Below, in pieces: positions 10,808-22,038 of a stretch of DNA of 64,000 bases. The DNA comes from Antitrichia curtipendula (Eukaryota > Streptophyta > Bryopsida > Hypnales > Leucodontaceae): assembly GCA_951230915.1 (NCBI GenBank), contig OX579636.1:635001-699000 (forward strand), written 5' to 3'. The position numbers and the translations under genes are program-made. How positions within the stretch are numbered: position 1 is the stretch's first letter; each line of letters begins with the position of its first letter. The notes under the pieces are model-generated. The model was given only the letters and a program-made list of their open reading frames with translations. It did not search any database and was not told the origin of the DNA.

Positions 10808-11957
10808 TGTAACATACCCATTATAGTATTTGATCTAGATTGGTGTTTAGACTTAGAATCCCACCAAACCTGGCCCAAAAATAGGTAGAAAGAGCGAAAC
10901 GGTGAGATTTGGAGGATTCAAGTCACATAGGCCCAAAAGAGCTAAATCCCACCATGAATGTGGCAATTCATGGCTAAGTCGGTCCGAGGGATTCACAACG
11001 AGGCCACTAGGTCGGGTCCTAGAGTTAGGTTTAGAAATTCCCCAAACCCCGATTGTTAGCATGTAGGAGCCACTGACACAAGACCCGGCCGTGGAGGAAT
11101 CTACAGCCCAAGGATGGTGTCCTAGGGTAAATCCCATGCCAGGAGTCCAACGACGAAATCGATTCGCCAAAATTCCTCTATCCGCAAAAGATTCCCGCAC
11201 CATCGATAATTCAAGGAGATGGCCAATTTGTCTCCACTGACCAATTGAGCCAGGTACGGAAACGCACCTGCACATCTTTCATATGACTCCTTGAGAGGTC
11301 ATGTGAAAAATCCCGTCATCTTCCGACTTGCAGAAGAACCTTTTGCGGGTGGTCAACCCTGGTATCCTTCAACGGGAATTTCATGGAAATTACCTAGGTT
11401 GCCAGAAAATCTCACTAAAAATTAGACTAGCTTGTTTTATGTTAATAATGTGCTCCGTGAAGTTTCGCGACATTCTGATAGCAGCAAGTACCCGAACCGG
11501 CGAGATTCCTCAAGAATTAACCATGTGGCAAGGTCCCCGCCGCGTTGACCGGCATCCCGGGACCATACGATGGCGAAATGAAGTCAACCAAGAGTCTTTT
11601 CCGACTCCCTCACACCTACTGGAGACCCTAGGCTATTTACATTTCTCAAAATAGGAGACCCCCAAGATCTAGGATTTTACCACGATTTAGTTTTTAAACT
11701 AAATTAGCCTATGATGGTTTTTTGTCCTCGGCACGGGGGGTAGAGGGGTCTTAGACTAAACACAGCGATCAAGAGCCAATGGCGCAATCCATTTGACGAT
11801 TGGAGTTAATCTCCAAAAGTTAGGAGGTTGGTCCAGCGTAGATAGGTAAAAGTAGTTTTTTAGGGATTAGGATGAAAATCTTTGAAGATAAGGATGAAAA
11901 TCCAAGTTGATAAGGTTACTTTAGAACTCTTGAGGGAGGGGTGGGGCCTTGGAAACC

Positions 11958-11964
11958 TATTTAA
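11958..11964 (+). promoter_or_regulatory. TATA-like box of unit R
   Basis: TATTTAA sits in the context CCTATTTAAGGTCCCC. It is followed ~20-30 nt later by the pyrimidine/CAAGAACACCCCC region, where transcription would be expected to start. The identical context occurs in unit B, and unit D has TATATAAGG at the same place. This conservation among diverged copies supports a promoter. Confidence 0.55.
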
Positions 11965-12418
11965 GGTCCCCATTTTTCTCTCAAGAACACCCCCAAATCT
12001 TGTTTTGGGTCCGTGGGTCCAACTTATGTTGGGATTTTTTGGCGTTTTAGCCAAGAAACCTCTACGGTGTTTTTGGAGCACTTTTTGCTCCTATTGTTGT
12101 TATATCTCAAGCTTGAAGGTCCTTGGGGGTCCTTCTACCTTGCCTTGTACACACTTTGTGTGTGTTTGCGTATTTTCTCGTTGTTATTCAAAAGTCTTGC
12201 TATCTTTGGTATATCTTTGTGAACTAACTTGTGTGTTGAAGTCTCTTTGGTGTCTTGTACTAACCCTAGAGCAACCCCCCATTGTACTTTGGTGATGCCG
12301 CTTTGGCGGGCCTTTAGTGTGTGAACTTGGTGTTTTCCACGTTGTCCTAACTTGTGTGTTCTTTTAAGTATATCTTTTTTTACCCTCTCCTAACGTTTCT
12401 CCCATTGAGTGGACCCCC

Positions 12419-12660
12419 TTGTGGGACGGCGAAGCTTTGACCTTGCGAGGTGTATTTCCTAAAAGTTTTGCCCCACCTTCTTCTAACTTCTCTCGTGTCG
12501 GGTGGACCCCCCTCGGAACGGCGAAGCTTCGAACTAATAACAAACGTCAAGTCCTATATTTTGTGTTAAAATGGTCTGGACGGCAAAACTTCGAACCCCG
12601 GAGTGATACAAAGTCCTAGAGTTGGTGTTAAACCCAACTCCACGGCGAAGCGTTGAACCT
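12419..12660 (+). repeat. Short motif repeats GTGGACCCCC...GGCGAAGCTTYGAMC in the leader of R
   Basis: Four degenerate copies occur at 60-90-bp spacing. Each pairs a C-rich GTGGACCCCCNT-type word with GGCGAAGCTTYGAMC (GGCAAAACTTCGAACC and GGCGAAGCGTTGAACC in two). The same motif occurs in B (about 18065, 18155, 18220) and, inverted, in L and D. AAGCTT in the core is nearly self-complementary with the flanks. Function unknown. Confidence 0.55.
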
Positions 12661-13780
12661 CCTCAGGCCTTAGTTCCAAAGTCTAGTTTCCAAGACCTTT
12701 TTGGAAACGTCCAGAGTTTAGCTTCCAAGATATTTAGTGTGTCAAGTTCCAAGTTACCCAGTGTTTTAAATCTTTTCCCTAAGTGTAGTAAAAGTCCAAG
12801 TCCCTTTAGTTAACAAAAATCCCGTTTCCTTGGCTAGCAAAAATCCTGTTTTGTTGGTTAGCAAAAATCCCATTTCCTTAGTCTAGCAAAAGCCAGTTCG
12901 TTAGTTAGCCCCCCAAAAAATCCAGTCTTCCTTTAGAAACCAAAAAAAACCCAGAGCCAGACCCCCGTTCAGTCACAAGGCAGGATTTAGTCACAAGGGG
13001 TTGGAGGCTCAGTCACGGGGTTGGAGGCTCAGTCACAGAGGTCGTCCAGTCACGGGCGGGTTCAATCACCGGGGTTGGTGGGCTCAGTCACCAGGGTTGG
13101 GGTCCGAGCTGGTTAGGGAGCTGGGTTCCGAGCGGTCTAGGGAGCTGGGTTCCGAGAGGTCCAGGGAGCTGGGGAGTCGGGGCCCTTGTGTTGATATCTT
13201 AATTTGGTCTGGTAAAGAAGTCTAAAAACTAGGGATCAAGCTTAATTGGAAAAAAACTTGATTGCAAGAAAAACAAAGGAAGGGGGGAGAAGAGAAGCCG
13301 CACGTCCGAGGATATTAAAAGAACCTACATACAAAAATACTCACATAATATCTCTCTCTCTTCACACCAATTTGAACTAGTAAGAATGGAGGAGGATTAG
13401 AAGGGGATGGGGTGAAATAGGAGGAAAAGGGAGAGAGACGATCAATAGTGAAATAGGCTTAGGATTAGGGAAACCTATGAAAGAAGATCTTGGGAATTCC
13501 TAGTGGCCATTAGAATGGGGATTAGGATGACACCAAGATAAAATGGTGTAAGAGAGTAGAAGGGGCATTAAAACCTCCTTGGGGTTTGAATCTATAGTGT
13601 AAGACACCCATCAAAGCTTAGGTAGAATAGTGTTAGTGTAGAAAGAAAGAGAGGAAAAGGAAAAGAAAGCAAAAGGGAAGAAGGAGGAAATGAAAGAAAA
13701 GGATTAGATCACCCGGGATCCTAACTTTCAAAACACAAGCAGTGAACTTGGGAAAAAATTCCCACAAACCAAGGACCACC

Positions 13781-13843
13781 ATGGAGAATGGAGATAGGCA
13801 CGCGGATGCGGATGAGCGCATTTTCGACACCGGCAGTGATGAG
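13781..13843 (+). CDS. Putative 21-codon first coding exon of unit R (mini-exon)
   Basis: ATG stands in an ideal context (ACCACCATGG) and is followed by 21 codons ending GAT GAG directly before GTAAGT, a consensus splice donor. Unit B has the same arrangement (19390-19452) with exactly 63 bp, the same start context, and a GTGAGT donor. About half of the residues are identical, including the C-terminal TGS(D/E)E. The peptide is acidic (many D/E). The following ~70 bp (the intron start) are also conserved. No downstream exon could be joined with confidence, so it is unclear what protein it begins, and it may be a relic. Confidence 0.35.
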
Positions 13844-13924
13844 GTAAGTCCTTGAATCAACACCTGGTATTTTCTCCTTATTAACGTTGATTTTTTCCTT
13901 AATTAGCCTTTTTTTCAAGTGAAT

Positions 13925-14335
13925 AGTAACCCATGATAATTTAGGTTAAAAATTAGAAATAGAAGCTAAAATTTAGAGTTAAATTAGGAGTAAAAACTTA
14001 AAGTTAAAAATAGGGATAAAACCTTAGAGTTAATTTAGGATAAAAAATTTAGAATTAATTAAGGAATAAAAATTTAAAGTTAAATTAGGAGTAAAACCTT
14101 AGAGTTAAACGTAGGAGTAAAATCTTAGAGTCGAATCTAGGAGTAAAAAATTAGAGTTAAATTAGAAGTAAAAACTTAAAGTAAACATAGGGATAAAATC
14201 TTAGGGTTAAAATTAGAAGTAAAAACTTAGAGGTAATCGTAGTGGTAAAACCTTAGAGTTAAATCTAGGAGTTAAAATCGAGAGTACAATTAGAAGCTAG
14301 AAATCAGAATAAAGAATAAGCTTAGGGTTAGCCAA
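13925..14335 (+). repeat. Minisatellite, ~25-30-bp units, in unit R
   Basis: Degenerate tandem units built around 'AAAAATTTAGAGTTAAATTAGGAGT' words, about fifteen copies with variable length. The same minisatellite follows the mini-exon of B. The units have no spacers, so this is not a CRISPR-type array. Confidence 0.75.
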
Positions 14336-14668
14336 TAAGTTACAGCTTCCGAAAGAAGTGTTCAACTTCAAAAGGTAGTCTTAGAGATTATGGAGGGAAC
14401 GTAAGGGTTCCCCTTTTAGGTAGTTAGGGAGTTAGGAATCGCCATCACCTTTGATCATCGCAGTCAGCTTGTTAGTTACACATGCATTTCTAGTAGTATT
14501 CGCTGCCATCCACGACACTTAGAAAACGTTAGCACAAAAAAAATCCATTGCTTGGAAGGCACAGTGGACCGCGCTCACAAACCCCCCATATATTTAAAAG
14601 GTGGATAAAGGCATAGAACCTGGTCGGTGTTCGCCCGATTACCGAGGATGGGTAATCTTGCGCCCACA

Positions 14669-16580
14669 CGACTTGACCTGCTCAGATTGCCAGACTCACG
14701 CTCAGACCTGTCCAGACTTACACTCAGGCCCTTCTCAGACTTACTTATAATTCTAAATTAGTTAACTCATCAACTAATAAGGCTACTCTAATTAATTTTT
14801 TTTTTTAAGATAACTTAAAGCAAAGCAATTATAACTAGGACAACACTATTTAAACTAAAACATCCATCACTGTAGCAAATTAAGACAACAAGGTAGATGA
14901 CACACTAAATGAATTGGACGAGTCGATATTGGTATTAGTTTTGGGCTCAAACAACTTTTAACCAGCCAAGCTTTGGCAATTGCTGTTTTGTTGTCTAAAA
15001 TTCTGAGGGTAACTTTTGAAGATCAAAGCTTCGCCGTGTGGGAGCAACCCAAGAAAAATTGAGCAAATTAAGTTTAAGTACTTCGAAAGGTTTAGATGCT
15101 AAAGAAGGTACACATGATAGTGTTTAACCGAACATTAGAACCAAATCTTCCAAAATTTCAAATGAAAGTTAACAATTAACCGCTAAAGGAGGTACACCTG
15201 AAAGTGTTTAACCGAACATTAGCAATTAAAACCTCAAATTCTGTTATACAACGAACTCTGAATAGGGAATTAGTCCAAAACACTTTTGGCAAAGTCAAGC
15301 CTCGCCGCTTTAAGTATTTTAGTACCAATTGTTGTTCACGTGCCACAATGGATTAGTATTCAAGTAATCTTAAGCAAAGAATAAAAGTTTTGGGGCTTTC
15401 GGCCTCCAAATTCAAAAGAAAGCAATATGTTTTGAAGGGACCCTCTAGTCCTTCAAAACACGAGAGAAATAACACAATTTGTAAAGAAATAGCCAATTTT
15501 TGGCTTAAAAGTACTCCAACAACATGTCGGTAGTATAGCAGAGCAATAACAAGAAATGAAAAATGAGCATGGGTTTGATAATGAAAAATGAGGGTATGAG
15601 AAACTTCGGAGGGGGGCCTTATATACTTGCTAGAAGGCCCCGCCACTTTAGTTTACCATGAGATATTAGTTTGTTTACTCAAGAATTATCCTATGCTAAA
15701 TTCTAAACTACTCTAAGATATTTGCTAAACAATCTTTGTTTAATCATTAGAATCTTCTAGAACAAGCCTTAATTAGAAAGGAAATCTTGTCTAAATAAAA
15801 TCTAAGATTTTTTCCAAAGATATTTAGGAAATTAACTATTTTGACTTTGAGATATTTTACAAACAACCCTAGGATATTTCCAAATATTCTTAACTTAATC
15901 TAAATTGGCTTTTAAAGGAAAAATTTGAAATCTTAACTAAATCCAATCTTCGGCTTTCATCAAGATATTTTGTAAATGAACCTCGAATTATTGCTAATTA
16001 CTCTAAAAAAGGCAAACCTACGGCTGAATTCTTCCTATCTTCTTGAGAACAACTCCAAATAGAAAACCAATTGCGCCATCGCGTTCAGAATATCCCAATT
16101 AGTCTAGAGAACCTCCTACCCCCTTCTTCTAGGCTATAAATATTTGTAAAAACCAATCACGGTAACTCCAAAGAAAAGTCAAAATCCCAATTAATGAAAT
16201 TTGCGTTTCCCGAGGAAATTGACTAGCCAGAGTTGCCCAGAAGGTTCGTAAGAGTAAGAAAACATTCCTTGTTTGCGACATTCGGACACTGCAAGCTCCT
16301 GGGTCGCCGATCAACCCACCACCATGTTGTAAATTCTTGTTAAATTCAATGTCGTTGCCAATTTTGGCACTTCTGACTATCAGAAAGTCTTCAAAATTGA
16401 CAGGTCGCTGATTTAATATGTAATAATCTAATATAGTTTTTAGTGAGATTTTACCGCACTTTTGGATAATTTCTATGAATTTACCATCAGTTTCAAAGGC
16501 GGTTGACTTCCCATGGAGTCATTGTGGAGTTTTGTAAAATCCCGAAACTTTTGGGCAAATTTCTAAGAAGTGTCCAAAGG
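14669..16580 (-). mobile_element. LTR-like unit D (minus, diverged and truncated)
   Basis: On the minus strand from about 16570, D aligns loosely with R. Matches include: 'GGTAAAATCTCACTAAAAA', 'TGATGGCGCAATTGGTTTT'-like text, a strong TATATAAGG promoter at 15617-15625, a leader of ordinary transcript-like composition, CACGGCGAAGCTTTGATC near 15030, and 'CTGAGTGTAAGTCTGG'-type repeats before it is cut off where R ends. Its 3' module is missing, so R's end may have inserted into or joined D. Confidence 0.5.
15617..15625 (-). promoter_or_regulatory. TATA box of unit D
   Basis: TATATAAGG (minus strand) is followed by a C-rich CCCCCCTCCGAAG stretch, equivalent in position to TATTTAAGG in R and B. 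It is the best TATA match among the units. Confidence 0.5.
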
Positions 16581-17205
16581 CCAAGGGCAAAACCAAACCT
16601 CCAATAAGGATGCTAATTTTAGTAATTCCTTAGTAATTTCCGCCCGAGGGAAAATTATTCTGGTATTGAGGTTGTTGTGGATGATTAGCTCCGTTGTTGA
16701 TCTCTTGGCATGCTTTTACCCTAAAAGCACCTTTCTGTAAGCTCCAATCACCTCGCCCTCTTTCTACTTTGCATTCTGATTCATATTCTTCAACATTTGC
16801 AGGTCTTCAAGTAACTAGTCCATATTCTACATGAATTGGATCTAGATACTTCTAAACTTGGATATAGACTCTTACACTTTAGCTAGGCCGTCACATGCAC
16901 TCTTCATGTTGAGTTTTACATGGATTAGGCACTATATTTAGCTAACTTGTACATCCTCACATCTCTTGACAACGTTAATTTGGACTATAAGATTCTAAAC
17001 TAAGACCTAAACCTGGAAAAATAGACTATTTTGTGCTTTCCATGATTTTAGGAAGACTCCTCACTAATCTGGCAGGGACTTCTACCAAACTTCTCTCAAC
17101 TGACTTATTCAAGCTATCTGGCATGAATGGATGCTAAAAACTAACAATAAATCACAAAAAATAAACCCAGAGCTCTAAGTGCTAACTTGAGGGCTCATAG
17201 GTCCC
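16581..17205. other. Spacer between D and B, nothing recognised
   Basis: AT-rich unassigned DNA. Unit B begins abruptly at about 17206 at a point equivalent to about 11530 of R, so B is 5'-truncated by roughly 720 bp. Confidence 0.45.
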
Positions 17206-17624
17206 CATCACGTTGACCGGCATTCCGGGACCATACGATGGCGAAACAAAGTCAATCAAGAGTCCTTTCCAACTCTCTCACACCTACCGGAGACCCTAGG
17301 CTATTCACATTTCTCAAAATAGGAGACCCCCAAGATCTAAGATTTTACCACGATTTGGTTTTTAAACTAAATTAGCCTACAATGGGTTTTTGGCCTTGGT
17401 ACGGGGGGCGGGAGGATTTTGTATTAAACACGGCAATTTGGAGCCAACATCGCAAACCGTTTGGCGATTGGAGTTAATCTCCAAAAGTTAGGATGTTGGT
17501 CCAGCGTAGATGGTAGAAGTAGTTTTTTAGGGATTAGGATGAAAATCTTTGAGGATGAGGATGAAAATCCAAATTGATAAGGTTACCTTAGAACTCTAGA
17601 GGGAGGGGTGGGCCCTTGGAAACC

Positions 17625-17631
17625 TATTTAA
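17625..17631 (+). promoter_or_regulatory. TATA-like box of unit B
   Basis: TATTTAA in the context CCTATTTAAGGTCCCC, identical to R at 11958. Confidence 0.55.
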
Positions 17632-18554
17632 GGTCCCCATTTTTCTCTCTAGAACACCCCCAATTCTTGTTTGGGATCCGTGGGTCCAAGTTATTTTGGA
17701 TATTTTGGCATTTGAATCCAAAAACCTCTACGGTGTTTTCGGAGCACTCTTGGCTCTTTTTGTTGTTTTTCAAGCTTTGAAGGTCTTTGGAGGTCCTTCT
17801 ATCTTGCCTTGCGTATTCCTTGTGTGTTTTCTCTTGTATTTAGTATATACTCTTATGAACTAATCCTTGTGTTTTGAAGGCCTTTTGTGTTTGCTACTAA
17901 TCCTAAAGTCACCGCCTTTAGTGCCTTGGCGTATGCTGCCATTGGGGGCCTTTAGAGTGTGAGTCATTTGCTTTACCTTGTTATACTAACACACGTATGT
18001 TCTCTTAAGTCAAGTGCTTTACCTTTGTCTAACATCCCTCTCGTTGTGTGGACCCCCTTTGTTGACGGCGAAGCTTTGACTTTATCACGTGCATCCTCTA
18101 TGTGTTTTTTTTTCCTTTGTCTAACCCTCGCTTGGCTACGTGTACCCCCCTCGGGAATGGCAATGCTTTGACTATAGAATCTAGAAAAGTTTGGCATTTT
18201 TTATAGTTACCTTTTGGAACGGCGAAGCTTTGATTCTAGGGTCTAGAAAAGTTTGGCATTTTTTACAAAATTCCAACCATCCTTCTACCTTAGTGTTCAA
18301 ATATCCACGTGGGGATATTATTGTTAGTGTCCAGATATCCAAGAGTTTCCAAAAATAGTTGAATCAATATAACTGTCCGTTGGTGAGAGTACTAGAAACC
18401 CGTAATACCTCCTAAGCTAATCATAAGTCCCCCTTTGTTTTGTTTGTTTTATTTTGTTTTCTTTTTCCTTAGCCTAAACTACCCCAGTTCAAGTCTTTAG
18501 TTCTAACAAAAGAAGGCTAGATCAAGACAAGACAACCAGAAATCTAATCAAAAG

Positions 18555-18735
18555 GGGTCGGAACTGAGCTAATCATACGAGGGTCGAGATTGGCTAATCA
18601 AACGATGCGGGACTGAGCTGTCAAGGGGGTCGAGACTGAGCGATTCACACGGGGGCGGGACCGAGCTGTCAAGGGGGTCGAGACTGAGCAATTCACACGG
18701 GGGCGGGACCGAGCTGTCAAGGGGGTCGGGACTAG
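18555..18735 (+). repeat. GGGGTCGGGACTGAGC direct repeats in unit B
   Basis: Repeated words of the form GGGNCGRGACNGAGC, separated by TGTCAAG or ATTCACAC. One ~54-bp unit (CTGTCAAGGGGGTCGAGACTGAGC, then AATTCACACGGGGGCGGGACC) is nearly exactly duplicated. The equivalent site in R (12970-13170) carries CAGTCACGGG and GAGCTGGGTTCCGAG repeats, so the site is repeat-prone but the units differ. Confidence 0.6.
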
Positions 18736-19389
18736 GCTATAGGGGGGTATTCGGGATCCAAGGGCTAGGGAGAACTCGGTGGTCCAAGGGCTTGGGAGAA
18801 TCGGTTACAAGGAAAAAAATCAGATTCTACAAGAAAACAAAATACTATTTGAAGTTAGAGTTTGGGTGGGGAGTCGGGCTTGTTTTTAAAACAAAAAATC
18901 GACAAGGTAACTATTGAGAGAAGAAAGGAAGAGAAAATGGGATCCAATCCTGACTAAAGCTCTACGTAGGATAATCATCCGTCCAACCACCTACAAAAAC
19001 ACTCAAAGATAGAAGGAGAAGGAAAGGGAGGATGGCTATATGGGCAACTTAGGTGAGAGAGACGATAAATATTGACCTAGGTTTGGCTAAGTAGGCGTTA
19101 GGAGGAAAATCTCAAGAATTCGTAGTGACCATTAGAAGGTGGATTAGGATGATACAAAGACAAGGTCATGTAAGAGGATAGGAAGGACATTAAACCTCCT
19201 CGTAGTTAGAGTCTATAGTTGTAAGACGTCCATAAAAGCTTAGGTGGAATAGTATTAGTATAGAAGAAGAGAGGGAAAAAGAAAAGGAAGAAGGAAAAGA
19301 GAAAAGAAGTTTAGATCGCACGGGTGTACTAATTTTCTAAAAATAAGCGGTGAGCTTGGGAAAAATTCAACCAAGACCAAAAGACCACC

Positions 19390-19452
19390 ATGGAGCATGA
19401 GGATGTGTACATAGACATGGACGAACTTATTTCCAACACCGGCAGTGAAGAG
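19390..19452 (+). CDS. Putative 21-codon first coding exon of unit B (mini-exon)
   Basis: Same architecture as 13781-13843. The start context is ACCACCATGG, with 21 codons and then GAG|GTGAGT. Residues conserved with R include the N-terminal ME, a D-x-DE core and TGSEE at the end. Identical length despite many base changes hints at constraint on frame. No downstream exon was identified. Confidence 0.35.
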
Positions 19453-19739
19453 GTGAGTTTTTGAATTAATCCTTGGTGTTTTTCCCTAATTAGCATTGAT
19501 TTCCTTAGTTAGCCTTGTACGCGCGATTAGCAAGCCGTGATTAAGTGCAAGTAAGAATTAGATTTGGAGGTTGCTAGATTAGGGATAGAGGTTTCCGAAA
19601 ACATACTACACGTAGAATTTGGCTTCAAGTCAATCGTGTTAGGATAAGTCAAGGAGTAGGGGGTAAATGGAGGAATTGAATTAAAATTTCATCCAAAAAG
19701 AACCATGGACAAAAATTAGGGATTTAGGTTTGAAGGAGA

Positions 19740-19985
19740 ATCTAGGATTTAAACTAGGAATTAATTTAGGAGTAAAAATCTAGAGTTAAGTTAGGAATAA
19801 AAATCTAGAGTTAAATTAGGAGTAAAAATCTAGAGTTAAGTTAGGAATAAAAATCTAGAGTTAATCTAGGAGTCAAATTCTCAAGCAAAAATCTTAGAGT
19901 TAGGTTAGAAAGTAAAAGATTTAGAGTTAAAAGTCAAAAATTAGAATTAAAATTAGAGGTTAATTTTTAGAGTCAATTAAGAAGC
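19740..19985 (+). repeat. Minisatellite of unit B, left part
   Basis: AAAAATCTAGAGTTAA(AT)TTAGGAGT-type units, several nearly identical. The array resumes at 20566 after the inserted element. Confidence 0.7.
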
Positions 19986-19993
19986 AAAAGGTT

Positions 19994-20557
19994 CTCGGGG
20001 AGGTTACTTAGCTCTACTACAACAAACCACGTGCGAACAAGTGGTTTCTAATAAACTATAATTTCAACCTAAAATTTTGAGCATTGTTTAATAATGACTA
20101 TAGGTTTCTATTGCCAAAATTTCAAACTCAAATAAAATATGAAATGATTTCTAGAAGAGGTTGAAAATGAACTAAAATGGCATGTTTTTCAACTCAAAAA
20201 ATTATAGAGAACACATTTAGATGACCATTGAATCAATATTCAACTCAAAATGAGCTTTCAATAGAGAGTTATTTTTAGGAATTTTTTGTTCATTTTTTAG
20301 GCAATTTTTTCTTATATAATATAGGGGTGTGAAAGTTATTTTTTAGTTCTATAGTGTATCTTTTTACTTCAAAAATTTGTAACTAATTATCATTAACAAA
20401 TAAAAATATCAATAATTCAAAACATAAACTTTCAAAGTAGGAAAATCTATTCATATTTTTTTAATTTTGTTTTATTTAAAATTCAAAAAGTAAATAGGGG
20501 GTCCAAAGTTTTGATCGCACGTGGTTTCTAATGGACACTCTAAGTGACCTCCCCGAG
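19994..20557. mobile_element. hAT-like non-autonomous DNA element nested in B
   Basis: The 8-bp direct repeat AAAAGGTT at 19986-19993 and 20558-20565 flanks a 564-bp element. Its termini CTCGGGGAGGTTACTTAG and (inverse) CTCGGGGAGGTCACTTAG match at 17 of 18 positions. The similarity continues inwards, with AAACCACGTGCGANCAA near both ends. An 8-bp target duplication is diagnostic of the hAT superfamily. There is no transposase frame; the interior is AT-rich. The element interrupts the minisatellite, so it inserted after unit B. Confidence 0.85.
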
Positions 20558-20565
20558 AAAAGGTT

Positions 20566-20800
20566 AGAGTAAAAGTTAAATTGAAGAGTTAATTCTAGAA
20601 GTAGAAACCAGGGTTAAAAGTCAAAAGATAGAGTTAAACTCTGAGGGTAAATTCTATAATTAATTTAGGAGTAAGAAAACCGAGGGTAAAAGTCAAAACA
20701 TAGAGTCAAAATTGGAAGTAAAAATTAGAGTTAGCACTCGGGAGTAAAAATCCAGAGTTACATTTAGAGGTTAGAAATTAGAGTAAAAGCTAAACTTTAG
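20566..20800 (+). repeat. Minisatellite of unit B, right part
   Basis: Continuation of the GAGTTAAANTNGGAGTAAAA-type units after the hAT-like insertion. Confidence 0.6.
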
Positions 20801-21201
20801 GATTAGCCTGTAGAATTAAAACTTCCAAGAGAAGTGTCAAAATCCAAAAGATAGTCTTAGAGGTTCATGGAAGGAACGTGAGGGTTCCCCTTTCACGTAG
20901 TTAGGGACGTTAGAAATGACGCCAATTACCCAGCCAACCTTAGACATAGGATAGATAGTTAGGGAGTTAAGATTTACTATCACCTCTGGTCATTGCAGTT
21001 AGCCTGTTAGTTACCCATACATTTTTAGTTAGTTTCGCTGCCATCCACGACACTTAGGAGACGTTAGCAAAAAAGATCCATTGCTTGGAAGGCACAGTGG
21101 ACCGCGCTCACAACACCCCCATATATTAAAAATGTGGATAAAGGCATAGAACCTAGTCGGTGTTCACTTGATTACCAAGAGTGGATAATCCAACGCCCAC
21201 A

Positions 21202-22030
21202 TAATGTATGGGAGGATTTGTGACGGAGTTAGGTTTGATCTAGAGGACTTGTGCATTAGAATCTTTAAACTACTGGAACGGTAATCCAATTGGAGTAGTG
21301 CGGGTGAGGTTCCGGGACTAAGAGTGGTCCCGTGCGGAATTAAGCAACCACCAGGGGCAAAAACCCCACTTACCGGAAGATCTGCCAACTGCAATATTAG
21401 TCTAGTTCCTAGTATATTCCCCTCTGCTGAATCTGGATAGTGTGTATCTGCGTTGTAGTGAAGAAGAGTAACTGGATTTTGTATGACATGCTTTCCGGAT
21501 AGGCCATCCAGAAAGTCGTGAAGAGACGAAAACTTGCTTCGTCGTAGCATTGAGATTTGTTGGTTGTTTTTTTATTGTTTTGGTTGTTTTAGAGAAGTTA
21601 GAGAAGTAAGATCCATAAGTGGTGGATTCCATGCCCCTTTAAAGAACAAAAGCGGACCCCCTGAAGGTAAAACAAGGGCATAACAAACCGAAGAAGTAAT
21701 AAAAACGGATTCCGGAAGAGGACGGATCTGGATCAAAATTTGGAAAATAGTTGGTTCCGGAAAGTGTGGCAAGAGGATTTGTGTCTTACTTGGGTGTTTT
21801 GGGATAATCTGGATAATTTAAACTCACAGCAACATAGTAGAGTCTCCTGGGACGATATTCATATCATCTAACTACAGTTGTATGTTAAAGGTGCTTACAT
21901 AATTTTATCAACTTTACATTGCAAAACTAAAAAAATACATCTATGAGTTCCAAGTGACAAATTGGAAGCTCACAGCGCCGTGATGGATACGTTTGACCTC
22001 CTTCACTTTGTCCAGAATTTGAAGCTACAA
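21202..22030. other. Region downstream of unit B
   Basis: Minus-strand frames at 21164-21550 and 21402-21632 overlap in different registers and have no recognisable motifs. Near 21935-21990, CCAAGTGACAAATTGGAAGC and its flanks match the spacer upstream of R, which suggests internal sequence of the same element family. Confidence 0.4.
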
Positions 22031-22038
22031 TTACCATT

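Larger units (their letters stand above)
10808..14668 (+). mobile_element. Large LTR-like unit R, TG...CA
   Basis: The unit begins TGTAACATACCC, typical of plant LTR starts, and ends CGCCCACA, a 3.86-kb TG...CA unit. In order it holds: an upstream block, a TATA-like promoter at 11958, a long leader with several GGCGAAGCTTYGAMC motifs (12427, 12520, 12582, 12642), direct GAGCTGGGTTCCGAG repeats (13110-13170), an ATG mini-exon (13781-13843), a minisatellite (13925-14330), and the conserved 3' module at 14545-14668. No reverse transcriptase, integrase or primer-binding site was found, so LTR identity is inference from the termini and promoter. Confidence 0.6.
17206..21201 (+). mobile_element. 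Large LTR-like unit B (5'-truncated)
   Basis: B is collinear with R from GTTGACCGGCATTCCGGGAC onward. Shared elements are: the 'CTCAAAATAGGAGACCCCCA' block, the TATTTAAGG promoter (17625), the leader, the GGCGAAGCTTTGA motifs, GGGTCGAGACTGAG direct repeats (18555-18730), the mini-exon (19390-19452), the minisatellite, and the 3' module ending CGCCCACA at 21201. Similarity to R is roughly 75-85% by eye. A 564-bp hAT-like element is inserted in the minisatellite. Confidence 0.65.

Noticed and set aside
9632..11654. Two similar ~100-codon frames (9632-9940 minus, 11328-11654 plus) as paralogous genes
   Set aside because: Their similarity is explained by the inverted units L and R; DNA similarity continues beyond the frames and the unit B copy is truncated away.
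13925..14335. Possible CRISPR-like array
   Set aside because: Degenerate contiguous units without spacers, in a eukaryotic repeat; a minisatellite.
14560..14668. Possible tRNA-derived or primer-binding sequence at the conserved 3' module (GTGGACCGCGCTCAC)
   Set aside because: No cloverleaf pairing and no match to a tRNA 3' end that I could identify.
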